Part shown: in pieces, positions 11,633 through 19,799 of the stretch
Numbering within the stretch: position 1 is the stretch's first letter
How the letters are laid out: every line of letters begins with the position of its first letter
From: Gallionella sp.
Lineage (GTDB): Bacteria > Pseudomonadota > Gammaproteobacteria > Burkholderiales > Gallionellaceae
Length of the DNA: 64,000 nucleotides
Reading direction: 5' to 3'
Assembly (NCBI GenBank): GCA_028687575.1
Contig: JAQTZW010000005.1
Span: forward strand, 1 to 64,000
The notes under the pieces: model-generated
Database searches by the model: none
Seen by the model: the letters and a program-made list of their open reading frames with translations, nothing else
Told to the model about the DNA's origin: nothing
Made by a program: the position numbers and the translations under genes

Positions 11633-12961
11633 ATGGAATCTGCGTGGAATCTTGTGCTTGCCTTGAGCCTGCTGTGCGTCAGCGCCATCTGCCTGGCCAG
11701 TGATGGCGAAACCGAGGAGTTTGGCGCGCATGTGCAATCCACCTATATCTGGCAGCACAAGCCAGCCATCCGTTCACCTTATGCGGGGCCGTTCAGCCTT
11801 GTGCAATATGCCGAGAATACCTATACCTTTTCGCTGACCGGTGCATTCGGTGCGCGGTTGTGGCAGGGGGGCGAGGCGTATTTCGATCCCGAGATTACCC
11901 AAGGCGTGCCGTTATCCAACCTGACCGGTATGGGGGCGTTCTATAACGGCGAGATCACCCGCGCCAGCGGAGCAAATCCGATCTCCTATCGGGTGCGGAT
12001 GTTTGTCAGGCAGACCTGGGGCATGGGTGGCGAGCAGGAGTCGTTACCGAGCGCGATGAACCAACTGGCGGGCACGGTGGATCACGACCGGCTGGTGCTT
12101 ACGGCAGGTTTCTTGCCGCCGCAGGATATTTTCGACGGTAACCGCTATGCGCACGACCCGCGCAGCCAGTTCATGAACTGGTGCAACATGACGCACTGTG
12201 CGTTCGATTATGCCGCCGATGCGCGCGGCAATAGCTGGGGCGTGGCGCTGGAGTTGCACCGCAATGACTGGGTGTGGCGCGTCGGGCAGTTCATGCAGCC
12301 CAAGGATCCGAACCAGCTTCCGCTGGACTGGCAGTTCTTCAAGCACCACGGTCAGAATCTTGAGATCGAGCATGCCCATCAGATCGGCGGCCAACCCGGC
12401 AAGCTGCGCCTGCTGGCGTTTCGCAATACCGCCCGCACCGGCAGCTTTGCCGATGCGATGTCGAGTCCGGGTTTTGCTGCGAGCAATGCGGCAGGTATTC
12501 CCGCAACGTCGCAGGTGCGCCGTGAAGGTGTGAAATACGGCGCCGGCCTGAACCTGGAGCAGGCCATCACCCCGGAGGTCGGCCTGTTCGCGCGCCTGTT
12601 CTGGCAGGATGGGCGCTTTGAAACCTACGCCTTCACCGAGGCGCACCGTTCCTTTTCGCTGGGGACTGCTATCAACGGCGCATTGTGGCAACGTGGGCAG
12701 GATACCGTCGGGCTGGCGCTGGTGCGCAACGCGCTTTCCGGGGTCTATCGCCAATACCTGGCGGCAGGCGGGCTGGGCTATTTCATCGGCGATGGCAGAA
12801 TCAGTTATGCCGACGAGCAGGTGTTGGAGGCTTATTACAGTCTGGGGGTGCGGCCTGATCTGGCCGTGACGCTGGATTACCAGTACCTGCGCAATCCCGC
12901 CTACAACGCCGACCGGGGACCGGTGTCCATCGCCGGTGTACGTGCGCATTGGGAATATTGA
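11633..12961 (+). CDS. Carbohydrate-selective porin, OprB-like
   Basis: This is a predicted outer-membrane beta-barrel of 442 residues including a signal peptide (hydrophobic residues about 7-22, ending CLA|SDG). The start at 11633 has GGAG upstream; longer in-frame starts would spoil the signal peptide. Alternating aromatic/polar strands dominate. The C-terminus DYQYLRNPAYNADRGPVSIAG followed by terminal WEY is characteristic of the OprB family (sugar-selective porins) and its final aromatic residue suits BAM recognition. No sugar kinase or transporter lies next to it, so the ligand is unknown. It could equally pass other small solutes. Confidence 0.82.
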   Translation: MESAWNLVLALSLLCVSAICLASDGETEEFGAHVQSTYIWQHKPAIRSPYAGPFSLVQYAENTYTFSLTGAFGARLWQGGEAYFDPEITQGVPLSNLTGMGAFYNGEITRASGANPISYRVRMFVRQTWGMGGEQESLPSAMNQLAGTVDHDRLVLTAGFLPPQDIFDGNRYAHDPRSQFMNWCNMTHCAFDYAADARGNSWGVALELHRNDWVWRVGQFMQPKDPNQLPLDWQFFKHHGQNLEIEHAHQIGGQPGKLRLLAFRNTARTGSFADAMSSPGFAASNAAGIPATSQVRREGVKYGAGLNLEQAITPEVGLFARLFWQDGRFETYAFTEAHRSFSLGTAINGALWQRGQDTVGLALVRNALSGVYRQYLAAGGLGYFIGDGRISYADEQVLEAYYSLGVRPDLAVTLDYQYLRNPAYNADRGPVSIAGVRAHWEY

Positions 12962-13119
12962 CGCAACGACTAAAGGTTTGCCGATGTTTGCCGTTAAGGC
13001 AACTGGATGATTGAGGGGAGGGGAGGCTAATAGTGATGCCTATCCTGTCAGTAGGTAAACCTTGTCCGTCGGGGGGCTCATAGCCTTGCGCGGCAGGAAT
13101 CGGTAATGAAAGTGGATTT

Positions 13120-16011
13120 GTGCAGATTTCCTGGGATTTTTCGCTGGTATTGATTTCCATTCTGGTCGCGATGGTCGGGGCGTTCAGCGCGTTCATCCAT
13201 GTGCAACGCATGCTGGAAAGCAAGGGGGTGGGTGCGACATTATGGATGATCATGGGCGGCTGTACGCTAGGAGTGGCAACCTGGGCTACGCATTTTGTCG
13301 GCATGCTGGCCCTCCGTTTGCCTGTAGAAATCTTGGTTGACAGGATATTGACGTTCGCATCGGCTATTCCCGCCATCGTTACTGCATTACTCGGTTTTTG
13401 GCTATTGCGCGGCCAGCACGCGGGTTATGCGCGTATCACCATCAGTGCGCTATTTATCGCAACAGGTGTTAGCCTGATGAACTATTTCGGTATGGCTGCC
13501 CTGAAGATTTCACCGGCCATAACCTACAATCCGCTCGCGCTGAGTTGGTCAGTCATTATTGCCGCCATCGCATCCTGGAGTGCCTTACTGGTAATGTTCC
13601 GAGGCGCACGATTACGGATTTCAGCCGTGCCGAGATTGATGCTTGCTGCGCTGATCATGGGGGGGGCGATTTGCGGTATGCATTACATTGCGATGATAGG
13701 CGCGTTATTACCGTCCGGCAGCTTAAACCTGGTCACTGGTTCCGGTATGGATGCTCACAATCTTGCGTTGATCGTGTCGCTCACTTCGGTATTATTTTTT
13801 GGCGGCGGTATCATCGCCGCCCTGTCCGACCAAAACATGGCCAGGAAAAATGCTCAGGCGCTGGTGGCTCTGGAAGAGTGCCATCAGCGCCTGATGGCTG
13901 ATAGCGAACGCAATTCCCACGAGATGACACAATCCTTGCGCGAGAGCGAAGAACGACTGCGCATGACGCTGAAGTTCGCGCCAGATGCTGTTTATATTTG
14001 CGAGGCTGACGGACGTATCGTGTACGCGAATGAGAATGCCGTTGAGTCGTTGGGCTTCAGTCATGCCGAACTATACAAAATGTCCGTGTTCGATCTGGTT
14101 CCCGCAGATTGGCGCGAGACCTACCGGCAAAATTTTGGCACGGTATTGGCCGATAATCAGCACCATGTTGTCGAAATCAGACAGATAGCCAAGGATGGCC
14201 GCAAGATTCCGATGGAGCTGAATGCGGTATTGTTGCCCAATGGTCGCATCTATGGTTCCTGCAGGGACATAACCGAGCGCAAGGCGGTGCAGCGCGCCTT
14301 GCAGGACTCCCAGGAAAATCTGCAACGTCTGCTCAATTCGGTCGCCGAGGGCATCTATGGCGTGGATAACGAGGGGAAATGCACGTTCGTCAATGCGGCT
14401 TTTCTGCGCATTCTGGGATTTGTCAGCGCAGAAGAAGTGGTTGGCCAGTACATGCACGACCTGATACATCACACCAGGTCGGATGGCAGCCCTTATCCCG
14501 GGGATGACTGCCGGATGTACCAGTCTTTCCGTGCCGGTCAGGCGATCTATGCCGACGATGAGGTGTTCTGGCGCAAGGATGGCAAACCGGTGGCAGTCGA
14601 ATACTGGTCGCATCCCATCATCAAGAATGGCATCATCACCGGGGCGGTGGCGACCTTCCTGGATGTCAGTGACCGCAAACGGGCTGAAGAGAAGATCCAT
14701 CAACTGGCCTATTTCGACGACCTGACCAGCTTGCCCAACCGACGTATGCTGCTGGATAGATTGGCCAAGGCGCTGGTGCACAGTGAGCGGAACGATCGCT
14801 ATGGCGCACTGATGTTCCTCGATCTCGACAACTTCAAGACGCTCAACGATACCAAGGGCCACGACATCGGTGATCTGTTGCTGATAGAAGTCGCGCAGCG
14901 ACTTAATCATTGTGTGCGCGAGGGGGATAGTGTCGCAAGGCTGGGCGGGGACGAATTCGTCGTGGTGCTGGAGATGTTAAGTTCCAAAGTGGATGAGGCG
15001 GTCGTGCAGGCAGAACTGGTGGGAGAGAAGATTTCTGCCGCCTTGACTCAGCCTTACCAACTGGACAAATATGCCCATCACGCCACTTCCAGTATCGGCA
15101 TCGTGTTGTTCAAAGGGCAGCAAGAGAGTCTGGATAATCTGCTGAAATATGCCGATACCGCGATGTATCAGGCCAAAGCTGCGGGTCGCAATGCGATACG
15201 TTTCTACGATCCCGAGATGCAGGCCGCGATGGAGAAACGCAGCGAGTTGGAAACCGAGTTGCACAGTGCGCTGGAAAAGCAGCAGTTCCGACTGTATTAC
15301 CAGATTCAGGTGGACAGTCTGCGTCGCGCCATCGGAGCCGAAGTGCTGTTGCGCTGGGAACATCCGGAGCGCGGTCTGGTATCTCCGCTGCAATTCATCC
15401 CGCTGGCCGAGGAAACCGGTCTGATTGTGCCTATCGGCTTGTGGGTGCTCAGAACGGCTTGCGAACAACTGAAAAAGTGGCAGGAAAACGTGCTGACCCG
15501 TGAATTGGTGCTGGCCGTCAACGTCAGCGCACGGCAATTCCGCCAGCCGGACTTTGTCGGGCAGGTACAGCGGGCAATACTGCAAAGCGGCGCAAAGCCA
15601 TCCCATCTCAAGCTGGAGTTGACCGAGAGTATCGTGTTGCAGAATACCGAGGCATCCATCGAAAAGATGCGTGAAATCAAGATGCTGGGGGTGAGTTTCT
15701 CGATGGACGATTTCGGCACGGGCTATTCCTCGCTGCAATACCTGAAGCGCCTGCCGCTGGATCAGATTAAGATAGACCAGTCCTTCGTGCGCGACATCAC
15801 CAGCGACCCCAACGATGCGGCCATCGTGCAGACGGTGATTGCGATGACTGAGGCGATGGGCCTGAACGTGATCGCGGAAGGCGTGGAGACCGAAGAGCAG
15901 ATGGAGTTTCTCGACTTGCGCGGTTGCCATGCTTTCCAGGGGTATCTGTTCAGCAAGCCAGTTCCCATCGAACAATTTGAAGCGCTGCTTGACCTACCGG
16001 AAATCCTTTAA
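13120..16011 (+). CDS. MHYT-PAS-PAS-GGDEF-EAL c-di-GMP turnover protein
   Basis: This membrane protein of 963 residues has an N-terminal MHYT sensor (about 1-245, seven hydrophobic helices) with motif copies THFVGM, MNYFGM and MHYIAM. The middle copy has Asn in place of His. Two PAS domains follow (about 275-395 and 400-525), then GGDEF (about 530-695) with intact GGDEF and an upstream RxxD inhibitory site (REGD), then an EAL domain (about 705-960). The EAL motif reads EVLLRW and the DDFGTGYSSL loop is intact. It could therefore both make and degrade c-di-GMP. MHYT domains are proposed to bind copper and sense gases. The start is GTG at 13120. It is followed after 4 bases by an HD-GYP gene, probably in one operon. 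Confidence 0.92.
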   Translation: MQISWDFSLVLISILVAMVGAFSAFIHVQRMLESKGVGATLWMIMGGCTLGVATWATHFVGMLALRLPVEILVDRILTFASAIPAIVTALLGFWLLRGQHAGYARITISALFIATGVSLMNYFGMAALKISPAITYNPLALSWSVIIAAIASWSALLVMFRGARLRISAVPRLMLAALIMGGAICGMHYIAMIGALLPSGSLNLVTGSGMDAHNLALIVSLTSVLFFGGGIIAALSDQNMARKNAQALVALEECHQRLMADSERNSHEMTQSLRESEERLRMTLKFAPDAVYICEADGRIVYANENAVESLGFSHAELYKMSVFDLVPADWRETYRQNFGTVLADNQHHVVEIRQIAKDGRKIPMELNAVLLPNGRIYGSCRDITERKAVQRALQDSQENLQRLLNSVAEGIYGVDNEGKCTFVNAAFLRILGFVSAEEVVGQYMHDLIHHTRSDGSPYPGDDCRMYQSFRAGQAIYADDEVFWRKDGKPVAVEYWSHPIIKNGIITGAVATFLDVSDRKRAEEKIHQLAYFDDLTSLPNRRMLLDRLAKALVHSERNDRYGALMFLDLDNFKTLNDTKGHDIGDLLLIEVAQRLNHCVREGDSVARLGGDEFVVVLEMLSSKVDEAVVQAELVGEKISAALTQPYQLDKYAHHATSSIGIVLFKGQQESLDNLLKYADTAMYQAKAAGRNAIRFYDPEMQAAMEKRSELETELHSALEKQQFRLYYQIQVDSLRRAIGAEVLLRWEHPERGLVSPLQFIPLAEETGLIVPIGLWVLRTACEQLKKWQENVLTRELVLAVNVSARQFRQPDFVGQVQRAILQSGAKPSHLKLELTESIVLQNTEASIEKMREIKMLGVSFSMDDFGTGYSSLQYLKRLPLDQIKIDQSFVRDITSDPNDAAIVQTVIAMTEAMGLNVIAEGVETEEQMEFLDLRGCHAFQGYLFSKPVPIEQFEALLDLPEIL

Positions 16012-16015
16012 AGCC

Positions 16016-17278
16016 ATGAGTACCTATCACATCAACTTGCATGAAGCGATCTATTCGCTGTCCGATGCGCTCGATCTGGTCGGCGTGACGCACATCCATC
16101 ACGGTAAACGCGTGGCTTACATGGCTGCGGAATGCGGCAAAAGGATGGGCTGGCAGGGACAAGGTCTGGATGATCTGTTTCAGGCGGCTATCTTGCATGA
16201 TTGCGGCGTATCCAAGACGGTGGTTCATTCCAGACTGTTGCAATTTGAATGGGAGCTGGAAAGCGGACATTGCCAGATCGGCGCAGATTTGCTCGATAGT
16301 TGCGCGCTGACATCGAACATCTCTCCTTTCGTGCGTTACCACCATACGCATTGGGAGGAACTGAAAGACATGGACTTGCCGATGCAAGTCAAGCTCAGTG
16401 CCAATTGCATTTTCATGGTGGACAGAGTGGATGTGTTGTCGCTGGCCTCGCTGGTGGATCAATCCAATCTGCTGCTGGGACGGGAGCATATTTGCGAGAA
16501 GATTCTCGAAAAGCGCGGAATCTGGTTTTGCCCTGAACTGGTGGATGCCTTTATTGAGTTATCGCGATCCGAGGCTTTCTGGCTGACATTGGAAAACGAA
16601 CATCTGGATGGCTATGTGTCGGTATGGCTGGCCGAGACCCCGGTGAAAGCCATGAGTTTTGAAGAACTGCGCAGCATCGTCGGAATTTTTTCCTACATCG
16701 TGGATGCCAAGAGTTCGTTTACCAAGGACCATTCAGATGGAGTGGCCAGGCTGGCGCGCTATCTGGGAGAGTTGATGGGACTTGCCGAGACGTCATGCGA
16801 GATGCTGGAACTGGCGGGGTTGCTGCACGATATCGGCAAGCTCCGCCAGCCAGATGAACTGCTGGATAAACCTGGCAAATTGACGGATGAGGAATATCTG
16901 AGGATCAAGCGCCACAGTTTTGATACCTATTCCATTCTGCGCAATATCAAGGGGTTGGAGCAGATCACACAGTGGGCGGCGCTGCATCATGAGCGTGTGG
17001 ACGGTTCGGGTTATCCCTACCATCTGGGGCAAGGCGGATTGCCCCTGGAGGCGCGCATCGTGGCAGTGGCAGACATGTTCCAAGCACTGGCGCAAAATCG
17101 CCCCTACCGAGCTGCCATGCAGCCCGATGCGATCATGCAGGAACTCCGGATGCAAGCGGCGGAAGGAAAGATAGACGGCGGGGTGTTGGACTACATCAGT
17201 GACAATCTGGATGCCTGCTGGCAGCAGGCTGTCCATGCGGGTGTTGCTGAGAAGTCGCTCAGGCCGGCATCACCCTGA
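16016..17278 (+). CDS. Tandem-HD HD-GYP phosphodiesterase-like protein
   Basis: This 420-residue soluble protein carries two HD modules. The C-terminal one (about 225-400) has the full HD-GYP set: LLHDIGKL, then HHERVDGSGYP and VADMFQA, as expected for a c-di-GMP phosphodiesterase. The N-terminal one (about 15-150) keeps the metal pattern HHG...LHDCG...YHH...D, but the GSGYP loop is replaced by a HWEELKDMDLP sequence, so it may be regulatory or act on another substrate. The gene starts 4 bases after the MHYT-GGDEF-EAL gene. Its 3' end overlaps the convergent amrS gene by 20 bases. Confidence 0.88.
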   Translation: MSTYHINLHEAIYSLSDALDLVGVTHIHHGKRVAYMAAECGKRMGWQGQGLDDLFQAAILHDCGVSKTVVHSRLLQFEWELESGHCQIGADLLDSCALTSNISPFVRYHHTHWEELKDMDLPMQVKLSANCIFMVDRVDVLSLASLVDQSNLLLGREHICEKILEKRGIWFCPELVDAFIELSRSEAFWLTLENEHLDGYVSVWLAETPVKAMSFEELRSIVGIFSYIVDAKSSFTKDHSDGVARLARYLGELMGLAETSCEMLELAGLLHDIGKLRQPDELLDKPGKLTDEEYLRIKRHSFDTYSILRNIKGLEQITQWAALHHERVDGSGYPYHLGQGGLPLEARIVAVADMFQALAQNRPYRAAMQPDAIMQELRMQAAEGKIDGGVLDYISDNLDACWQQAVHAGVAEKSLRPASP

Positions 17279-18347
17279 AGCGCTGCCTGCCGAACGCACC
17301 TTCGAATCTGCCGAAATATCCGGCGATGGCGGCATGACAGTCCGGGCAATGGCCATCCTCGGTCAGCCGGTACTGTCCGATCTCATACCAGTCGCGCCCG
17401 ATCAGCAGCACGCCGCAGGACGGACACCAGGTGCTGTCGCCCTCCCGGTCATGCACGTTGCCGGTATAGACATAACGCAGGCCGGCCTTGAGCGCGATGT
17501 CCCTTGAGCGGGTCAAGGTCGCCGGCGGGGTGGCGGGGAGGTCGGTCAGCTTGTAATCCGGGTGGAACGCGGTGAAATGCAGCGGCACGTCATTGCCCAG
17601 TTCGCGGACTATCCACTCGCACATCGCCGTTATTTCGGCTTCGCTGTCGTTGAGGCCGGGGATTAGCAGGGTGGTCAGTTCGACCCACACCTGAGTCTCA
17701 TTGCACAGGTATTTCAGCGTGTCCAGCACCGGTTGCAGGTGCGCGCCGCATTGTTTTACATAGAACTCGTCGGTGAATCCCTTCAGGTCCACGTTGGCCG
17801 CATCCATCTTGGCAAAGAAATCGCGCCGCGTCGCCTCATGGATGTAGCCCGCCGTGACCGCCACCGTCTGGATGCCGCGCGCATGGCAGGCGTCGGCGAC
17901 ATCCATCGCGTATTCGGCGAAGATCACCGGGTCGTTGTAGGTGAAGGCGACACTCTTGCAGCCCAGCCGCTCGGCGCTGTTGGCGATGGCTTCCGGGCTG
18001 GCCTGGTCGGCCAGCTTGTCGAAGTGGCGCGATTTGGAGATGTCCCAGTTCTGGCAGAACTTGCAGGCCAGATTGCAGCCCGCCGTGCCGAACGACAGGA
18101 TGCTGCTGCCCGGATAGAAGTTGTAGAGCGGCTTCTTCTCGATCGGGTCCACGCAAAACCCCGACGAGCGGCCATAGGTGGTGAGCACCATCTTGTCCTC
18201 TATCCTGCCGCGCACGAAGCACGCGCCGCGCTGGCCCTCGTGCAGCTTGCAGTCGCGCGGGCACAGGTCGCACTGGATGCGCCCATCGTCCCGCATGTGC
18301 CAGTATTTTGCCGGGTAGCGTTCGGCCTGGCTGATGGCTTCATCCAT
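17259..18347 (-). CDS. amrS: AmmeMemoRadiSam system radical SAM enzyme
   Basis: This 362-residue protein belongs to the radical SAM branch found with AMMECR1 and MEMO homologues. The [4Fe-4S]/SAM motif is CNLACKFCQNW (CxxxCxxC). An extra cysteine set, CDLCPRDC, lies near the N-terminus and a zinc-ribbon-like pair (CPSCG and CPDC) near the C-terminus. The reaction of the family is unknown to me. The start at 18347 has AGGAG 7 bases upstream and overlaps the end of amrA by 8 bases. The open frame extends further upstream but only as an out-of-frame reading of amrA. Confidence 0.93.
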   Translation of the reverse strand: MDEAISQAERYPAKYWHMRDDGRIQCDLCPRDCKLHEGQRGACFVRGRIEDKMVLTTYGRSSGFCVDPIEKKPLYNFYPGSSILSFGTAGCNLACKFCQNWDISKSRHFDKLADQASPEAIANSAERLGCKSVAFTYNDPVIFAEYAMDVADACHARGIQTVAVTAGYIHEATRRDFFAKMDAANVDLKGFTDEFYVKQCGAHLQPVLDTLKYLCNETQVWVELTTLLIPGLNDSEAEITAMCEWIVRELGNDVPLHFTAFHPDYKLTDLPATPPATLTRSRDIALKAGLRYVYTGNVHDREGDSTWCPSCGVLLIGRDWYEIGQYRLTEDGHCPDCHAAIAGYFGRFEGAFGRQRFRVMPA

Positions 18348-18912
18348 GATCCTGCTCCTGCCACTTGCTGACGGTGTAGCGCGAAAGGGTGACTTGGTCC
18401 GACCAGAAGTCGGCTGGCAGGCCGGCCTTGCGCTTGAGTTGCGCCATGAACTGGCGGGGCTGTGGCAACTGTTCCCAGACCTGCGGCAGGAAAGTGCTGC
18501 GGTGGTAGCCGAATTCGAACACCACCCCGTCCACGCCGGGGCGCAATTGCGCCAGCGCATCGGCTTCGTCGGTGAACTGCATCGGCTGGCTGGCGGAAAG
18601 CAGCGACACCTCGATGCGGGTGCGGGCCAGTTCCGCAGCGCCGAGCGGCGCAAAACGCGGGTCTTGCAGCGCCGCCGCCAGCGCGTTGTGCCGCACGTCC
18701 GCCAGCAGAGAACGGTGTGCCTGCAACGAGCCGATGCAGCCGCGCAGCTCGCCTTGCTGGGTGAGCGTGACGAAACAGGCGCCGGGCTCGGCCAGCCAGT
18801 CGGCCTCCACATTCGGGGCGGTGTGGGCTACGCCCAGCGCCTGCGCGATGGCGTCACGGGCGATCGCAAGCAACAGCCGGCCTTGTTTATCGGTCAGGGA
18901 TTCAGCGGTCAT
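18340..18912 (-). CDS. amrA: AmmeMemoRadiSam system protein A (AMMECR1 domain)
   Basis: This 190-residue protein consists of an AMMECR1 domain, recognised by LRGCIGSLQAHR (about residues 60-71) and ISLLSASQP-type strands in the second half. AMMECR1 is conserved from archaea to humans and its biochemical role is not established. The start at 18912 (ACGGAG 7 bases upstream) lies inside the end of amrB, an 11-base overlap, so all three genes of the trio are translationally coupled. Confidence 0.92.
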   Translation of the reverse strand: MTAESLTDKQGRLLLAIARDAIAQALGVAHTAPNVEADWLAEPGACFVTLTQQGELRGCIGSLQAHRSLLADVRHNALAAALQDPRFAPLGAAELARTRIEVSLLSASQPMQFTDEADALAQLRPGVDGVVFEFGYHRSTFLPQVWEQLPQPRQFMAQLKRKAGLPADFWSDQVTLSRYTVSKWQEQDHG

Positions 18913-19702
18913 GGTTGTTCTCCGTGAAGGCGATCGCGGCATAGCCCACCACCCGCTCGCGCGAACCCGCCGTGTCGCCGGAGTTGCGCAGGTCGAGCAG
19001 ATGCGGCGCAAGGTGATGATGATTTGCGGCCAGCAGCAGGCCGCTGACCGGCGTGCCGCCGCAGGCGCGCTCGTGGGCGATGGGCTGTTGCAGCTTGAGG
19101 ATAGCGTCCACGGTTTCCCGGTCCACCCGGCAGGCTGTCGGGTAGGGCAGGTAGTGGGAGAGGTCGGAGCTGATTACGATCAGCGTCTCGTCTCCGCCCC
19201 ACACGGCTTCCAGCACTTCGGCGACCTCGGCGGCGTCAGCCATGCCGACCGCCAGCGGCAGCAGCGTGAAATCGTCCAGCACGCTTTGCAGGAACGGCAG
19301 TTGCACTTCCAGCGCATGTTCCTCTGCATGAGTCGCCCGGTTGACGCAGACCTGCGGCAGTTGTGCGATGCGCTGTGCGGCCTCGCCATCCAGCATCACT
19401 CGCCCCAGCGGGGTGTCGAAGGCCTCCACGCCGGGCAGCGCCAGTCCGCGCACCGCGACCCGGTGGGTGGGGCCCAGCAGCACGACGCGGCGGATACGGT
19501 GGGCGACATTGCGCAGCGCAGCGTAGGCGCTGGCGGCGATTGAGCCTGAGTAGATGTAACCGGCGTGCGGTACGATCAGCGCCTTGGGTTGCAGGTCAAA
19601 GAGGGGGGCAAGGTCCAGGAATTGCGCGAGCTGCCGGGCAAGTTCATCGGCATCTGCGGGGTAGAACATGCCTGCGACGGCGGGCGGACGGACGACAAGC
19701 AT
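18902..19702 (-). CDS. amrB: AmmeMemoRadiSam system protein B (MEMO family)
   Basis: This 266-residue protein is a MEMO homologue, related in fold to class III extradiol dioxygenases. The metal-site region is visible in PHAGYIYSG, GPTHRVAVRG, EEHALEVQLPFL and SSDLSHYLPY. It is the first gene of the trio, with an AAGGAG 7 bases before the ATG at 19702. Human MEMO1 has been linked to metal binding and redox signalling, but the bacterial function is unknown. It follows the GGDEF/EAL gene by 97 bases on the same strand, so read-through is possible. Confidence 0.93.
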   Translation of the reverse strand: MLVVRPPAVAGMFYPADADELARQLAQFLDLAPLFDLQPKALIVPHAGYIYSGSIAASAYAALRNVAHRIRRVVLLGPTHRVAVRGLALPGVEAFDTPLGRVMLDGEAAQRIAQLPQVCVNRATHAEEHALEVQLPFLQSVLDDFTLLPLAVGMADAAEVAEVLEAVWGGDETLIVISSDLSHYLPYPTACRVDRETVDAILKLQQPIAHERACGGTPVSGLLLAANHHHLAPHLLDLRNSGDTAGSRERVVGYAAIAFTENNHDR

Positions 19703-19799
19703 GGTGTTATCTCCTTGGTGCGACACCGCCCATGTGGGGATGACTGGCGCAGAATCAACTGGCAACATCCGCTTGCCTTGTATGGCTGTCTACCGGGCG

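Noticed and set aside
12962-13119. Possible c-di-GMP riboswitch before the MHYT-GGDEF-EAL gene
   Set aside because: A GGTAAACC-like piece tempted me, but the conserved core and pairing of the GEMM-I or GEMM-II motif could not be traced.
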